NCBI GenBank assembly: GCA_946061795.1
Contig: CAMGSK010000014.1
Span: 1 to 16,203 of the forward strand
Length of the DNA: 16,203 nt
From: an uncultured Elusimicrobium sp.
Lineage (GTDB): Bacteria; Elusimicrobiota; Elusimicrobia; Elusimicrobiales; Elusimicrobiaceae
Direction of reading: 5' to 3'
The notes below the pieces were generated by a model. That model was not told where the DNA came from. It was given only the letters and a program-made list of their open reading frames with translations, and ran no database searches. The number at the start of each line of letters is the position of its first letter. The first letter of the stretch is position 1. Shown one piece after another: positions 14,359 to 16,203 of this stretch. Both the position numbers and the translations under genes were made by a program.

Positions 14359-14925
14359 CCCTTCTTCGACGAAAAAAACGCCGGATTTACGTTGATAGAG
14401 CTGTTGGTGGTTGTGTTAATCATTGGTATTCTATCAGCTGTTGCCTTGCCACAGTATCAGAAGTCGGTAATAAAAGCCAGAACGGCAGAAATGCTGGTAT
14501 GGGTCAAACGTTATTGGGATGCCCAGCAAATATATAAAATGACCAACGGATCCTTTGCGGATTGTTTAAATTTGCTGGACTTGGATTATGCTGCCGCATT
14601 TCCCGTCATAAAAGAGGGTACGGCGGAGTGCGTGAAGGTTGCTTCTACGGGAAAAACAGGTTGGAAAGATATGAATCTAATAGGAGGGGGTGTTGTTTCT
14701 CCCAGGGGGATCGTGTGGGGGGAAAGCAGCCCGTATGCGCGGCATGGATTCGGCGGGTTCCCCGGGGCCGCCGGGGAGGCCCAATGGGGAGCTTTGGTGG
14801 GATTATGTACTATTGGCAACACGCCGGAAACGGAAGCGTCATGGCGTAAAATTATTAAAAATATGAATTATACAAAAGTTATTCAGGGAAATCAGTGGTG
14901 CTATGCGCAAATCAATCAAGAATAA
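14338..14925 (+). CDS. Type IV pilin/pseudopilin-like protein
   Basis: The 195-residue precursor has a class III (prepilin) signal: a 16-residue charged leader ending in NAG, then FTLIELLVVVLIIGILSAVA. Cleavage is expected after G16, with Phe at +1 and the conserved Glu at +5 (E21). The hydrophobic N-terminal helix (about 17-37) would anchor it in the membrane or fibre core. The globular part holds four cysteines (76, 98, 157, 188); the last two could form the C-terminal disulfide loop typical of pilins. Such pilin-like genes are numerous in Elusimicrobium-type genomes, which supports the lineage guess. The start at 14338 is preferred over an in-frame TTG at 14332. No Shine-Dalgarno is seen; the ATG lies in a hairpin loop. 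No other pilus gene is adjacent, so whether it is a major pilin, minor pilin or secretion pseudopilin is unknown. Confidence 0.88.
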   Translation: MNKIYQKPFFDEKNAGFTLIELLVVVLIIGILSAVALPQYQKSVIKARTAEMLVWVKRYWDAQQIYKMTNGSFADCLNLLDLDYAAAFPVIKEGTAECVKVASTGKTGWKDMNLIGGGVVSPRGIVWGESSPYARHGFGGFPGAAGEAQWGALVGLCTIGNTPETEASWRKIIKNMNYTKVIQGNQWCYAQINQE

Positions 14926-15004
14926 ATTTATTTAATTTACAGTTAACGCCCCGGCAACAGACCGGGAAAAATGCAGCTCTACTACGGCGGCGGTTGGATG
15001 ACCA

Positions 15005-15046
15005 ATAAAAATCCATTTTTGGTTTCGTCCAAAAATGGATTTTTAT
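15005..15046. terminator. Perfect 18-bp palindrome, bidirectional terminator between converging genes
   Basis: Arms 15005-15022 and 15029-15046 are perfect complements with a 6-base loop. Each arm ends in an A/T-rich stretch giving a T5 run on either strand. It lies about 80 bases after the pilin stop and 46 bases after the gdhA stop (minus strand), fitting a shared terminator. The 79 bases between the pilin stop and the palindrome hold no gene. Confidence 0.8.
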
Positions 15047-15092
15047 AATCTTAAACTGCTGATTTTTATACTTTTGGCCGCTGTACAAAATA

Positions 15093-16203
15093 CTACACCA
15101 GACCTTGGTCAATCATCGCATCGGCCACTTTGATAAATCCGGCGATGTTGGCTCCCGCCATATAATCGCCTTTCATGCCGAAGCGTTCCGCCGCCTCCAA
15201 ACAGCTGTCGTGAATGCTGTGCATAATGCGCTGGAGATATTCGTCCACTTCTTCGCGCGTCCAGTAAATGCGCATGCTGTTTTGCGTCATTTCCAGGCCC
15301 GATACCGCCACGCCACCGGCGTTGGAAGCTTTGCCGGGAGAGTAGAGAATTTTTGCCTGTTGGAAAGCCTCTATCGCGCCCGGTGTGCAGGGCATGTTGG
15401 AGCCTTCCGTCACACAGATACAGCCGTTTTTAAGCAATGTTTTGGCGTCGTCCGTATGCAGTTCGTTTTCGCATGCCGTCGGACAGGCGATTTGGCAGGG
15501 AATATCCCACGTTTTTTTGCCCGGGCGGAACTGGGCGGAAGGGAATTTGACTGCGTATTCTTTGAGGCTTCCGCGCCGTACGAATACCAACTCTTTCAGA
15601 AACGCCAGTTTCTCCGCGTCCACACCGTCTTTGTCGTATATGCTGCCGTCGTAGTCCATAAATCCGACCACTTTGGCTCCCAGCTGCGTCAGCTTTTCAA
15701 TGGCGTAAATGCCCACATTGCCCGTGCCGGACACAATGGCCGTTTTTCCTTTCAGACTGTCGCCGCGCGTAGCCAGCATGTTTTGCGCGAAATACGCCAC
15801 GCCGTAGCCTGTGGCTTCCGGCCGCAAAAGACTGCCGCCCCAGTTGGGTTTTTTGCCGGTGAACGCGCCGGTGAAATCATTGGTCAACTTTTTGTACTGG
15901 CCGAACATATAGCCTATTTCGCGCGCGCCGCAGCCCAAGTCCCCCGCGGGGACGTCGGTGTGGTAGCCGATGTGGTGGTAAAGCTCGTTGATAAACGAAT
16001 GGCAGAAACGCATGACTTCTTCGTCGCTTTTGCCGCGCGTGTCAAAGTCCGAGCCGCCTTTTCCGCCGCCCAAAGGCAGCGTGGTCAGAGAGTTTTTGAA
16101 CGTTTGTTCAAAAGCTAAAAATTTCAATGAGTCCTGACTGACCGTTTCGTGGAAACGAATGCCGCCTTTGTAGGGGCCCAGCGCGCTGTTGTATTGAATG
16201 CGG
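15093..16203 (-). CDS. gdhA: NADP-type glutamate dehydrogenase, 5' end outside the window
   Basis: The enzyme reversibly aminates 2-oxoglutarate to glutamate and is a main ammonium-assimilation route. About 370 residues are present and the frame remains open to the right edge, so the start lies outside (roughly 80 residues missing for the ~450-residue hexameric class). The visible substrate-site segments are GPYKGGIRF and LPLGGGKGGSDFD (both with active-site Lys) and PAGDLGCGAREIGYMFGQYK (catalytic Asp). The Rossmann motif SGTGNVG is followed by EKLTQLGAKVVGFMDYDG; the absence of an acidic residue directly after the last beta strand's V-V-G is consistent with NADP use but not proof. TEGSNMPCTPGA and SPGKASNAGGVAVSGLEM are family-typical. 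It converges on the pilin gene and shares the palindromic terminator with it. Its promoter is not visible. Confidence 0.96.
   Translation of the reverse strand, partial: RIQYNSALGPYKGGIRFHETVSQDSLKFLAFEQTFKNSLTTLPLGGGKGGSDFDTRGKSDEEVMRFCHSFINELYHHIGYHTDVPAGDLGCGAREIGYMFGQYKKLTNDFTGAFTGKKPNWGGSLLRPEATGYGVAYFAQNMLATRGDSLKGKTAIVSGTGNVGIYAIEKLTQLGAKVVGFMDYDGSIYDKDGVDAEKLAFLKELVFVRRGSLKEYAVKFPSAQFRPGKKTWDIPCQIACPTACENELHTDDAKTLLKNGCICVTEGSNMPCTPGAIEAFQQAKILYSPGKASNAGGVAVSGLEMTQNSMRIYWTREEVDEYLQRIMHSIHDSCLEAAERFGMKGDYMAGANIAGFIKVADAMIDQGLV

Noticed and set aside
15105..16118. Long plus-strand open frame (337 codons) opposite gdhA
   Set aside because: It mirrors the highly conserved glutamate dehydrogenase frame and shows no domain of its own.
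1..16203. CRISPR arrays, tRNA genes, insertion sequences or phage attachment sites
   Set aside because: No regularly spaced direct repeats, tRNA-like cloverleaf, transposase-like frame or terminal repeats were seen.

Overview
The window looks like the chromosome of a Gram-negative, outer-membrane-bearing bacterium, most likely a member of the Elusimicrobiota (gut Elusimicrobium-like lineage). I infer this from the style of the short type IV pilin gene, the LPS genes and an unusual SprA-like giant outer-membrane protein. I have no 16S or database result to confirm it. No tRNA, CRISPR array, insertion sequence or phage gene was seen.

Layout. At the left edge is the C-terminal end of a nucleoside phosphorylase (+) with a good intrinsic terminator. 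Facing it is the minus-strand pair lptF-lptG (1-nt overlap), the inner-membrane permease halves that move LPS out of the membrane. Divergent from lptF is a 1,800-residue secreted protein (2947-8349) whose sequence blocks resemble SprA, the giant translocon barrel of the type IX secretion system. It is followed on the same strand by comF, then by waaA (Kdo transferase) and an overlapping GT9 heptosyltransferase-like gene with an extra copy of its N-terminal domain. A two-way terminator separates this gene from the RNase P RNA gene (rnpB), which is transcribed leftward. rnpB lies just downstream of rnhA (RNase HI with a tail ending in a sliding-clamp-like motif). Divergent from rnhA is a DAACS-family symporter (+), ended by a strong terminator that almost touches a type IV pilin gene. 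The start codon of the pilin gene sits in the loop of a perfect 16-bp inverted repeat. A perfect 18-bp palindrome then separates the pilin from a convergent, 5'-truncated NADP-type glutamate dehydrogenase gene (-).

How the genes fit together. lptFG, waaA and the GT9 enzyme all serve LPS assembly and transport, and the SprA-like barrel sits among them, so much of the window concerns the outer envelope. rnhA and rnpB form a small nucleic-acid-processing unit. comF and the pilin recall DNA uptake/type IV pilus machinery but are not adjacent.

Most interesting points: the SprA-like barrel in an apparently non-Bacteroidota genome; a compensatory change in the normally near-invariant P4 helix of RNase P RNA; the pilin start-codon hairpin; the RNase HI C-terminal clamp motif; the duplicated GT9 half-domain; a symporter with replaced ion- and substrate-site residues; and -10 elements placed so close to start codons that several genes may be leaderless.
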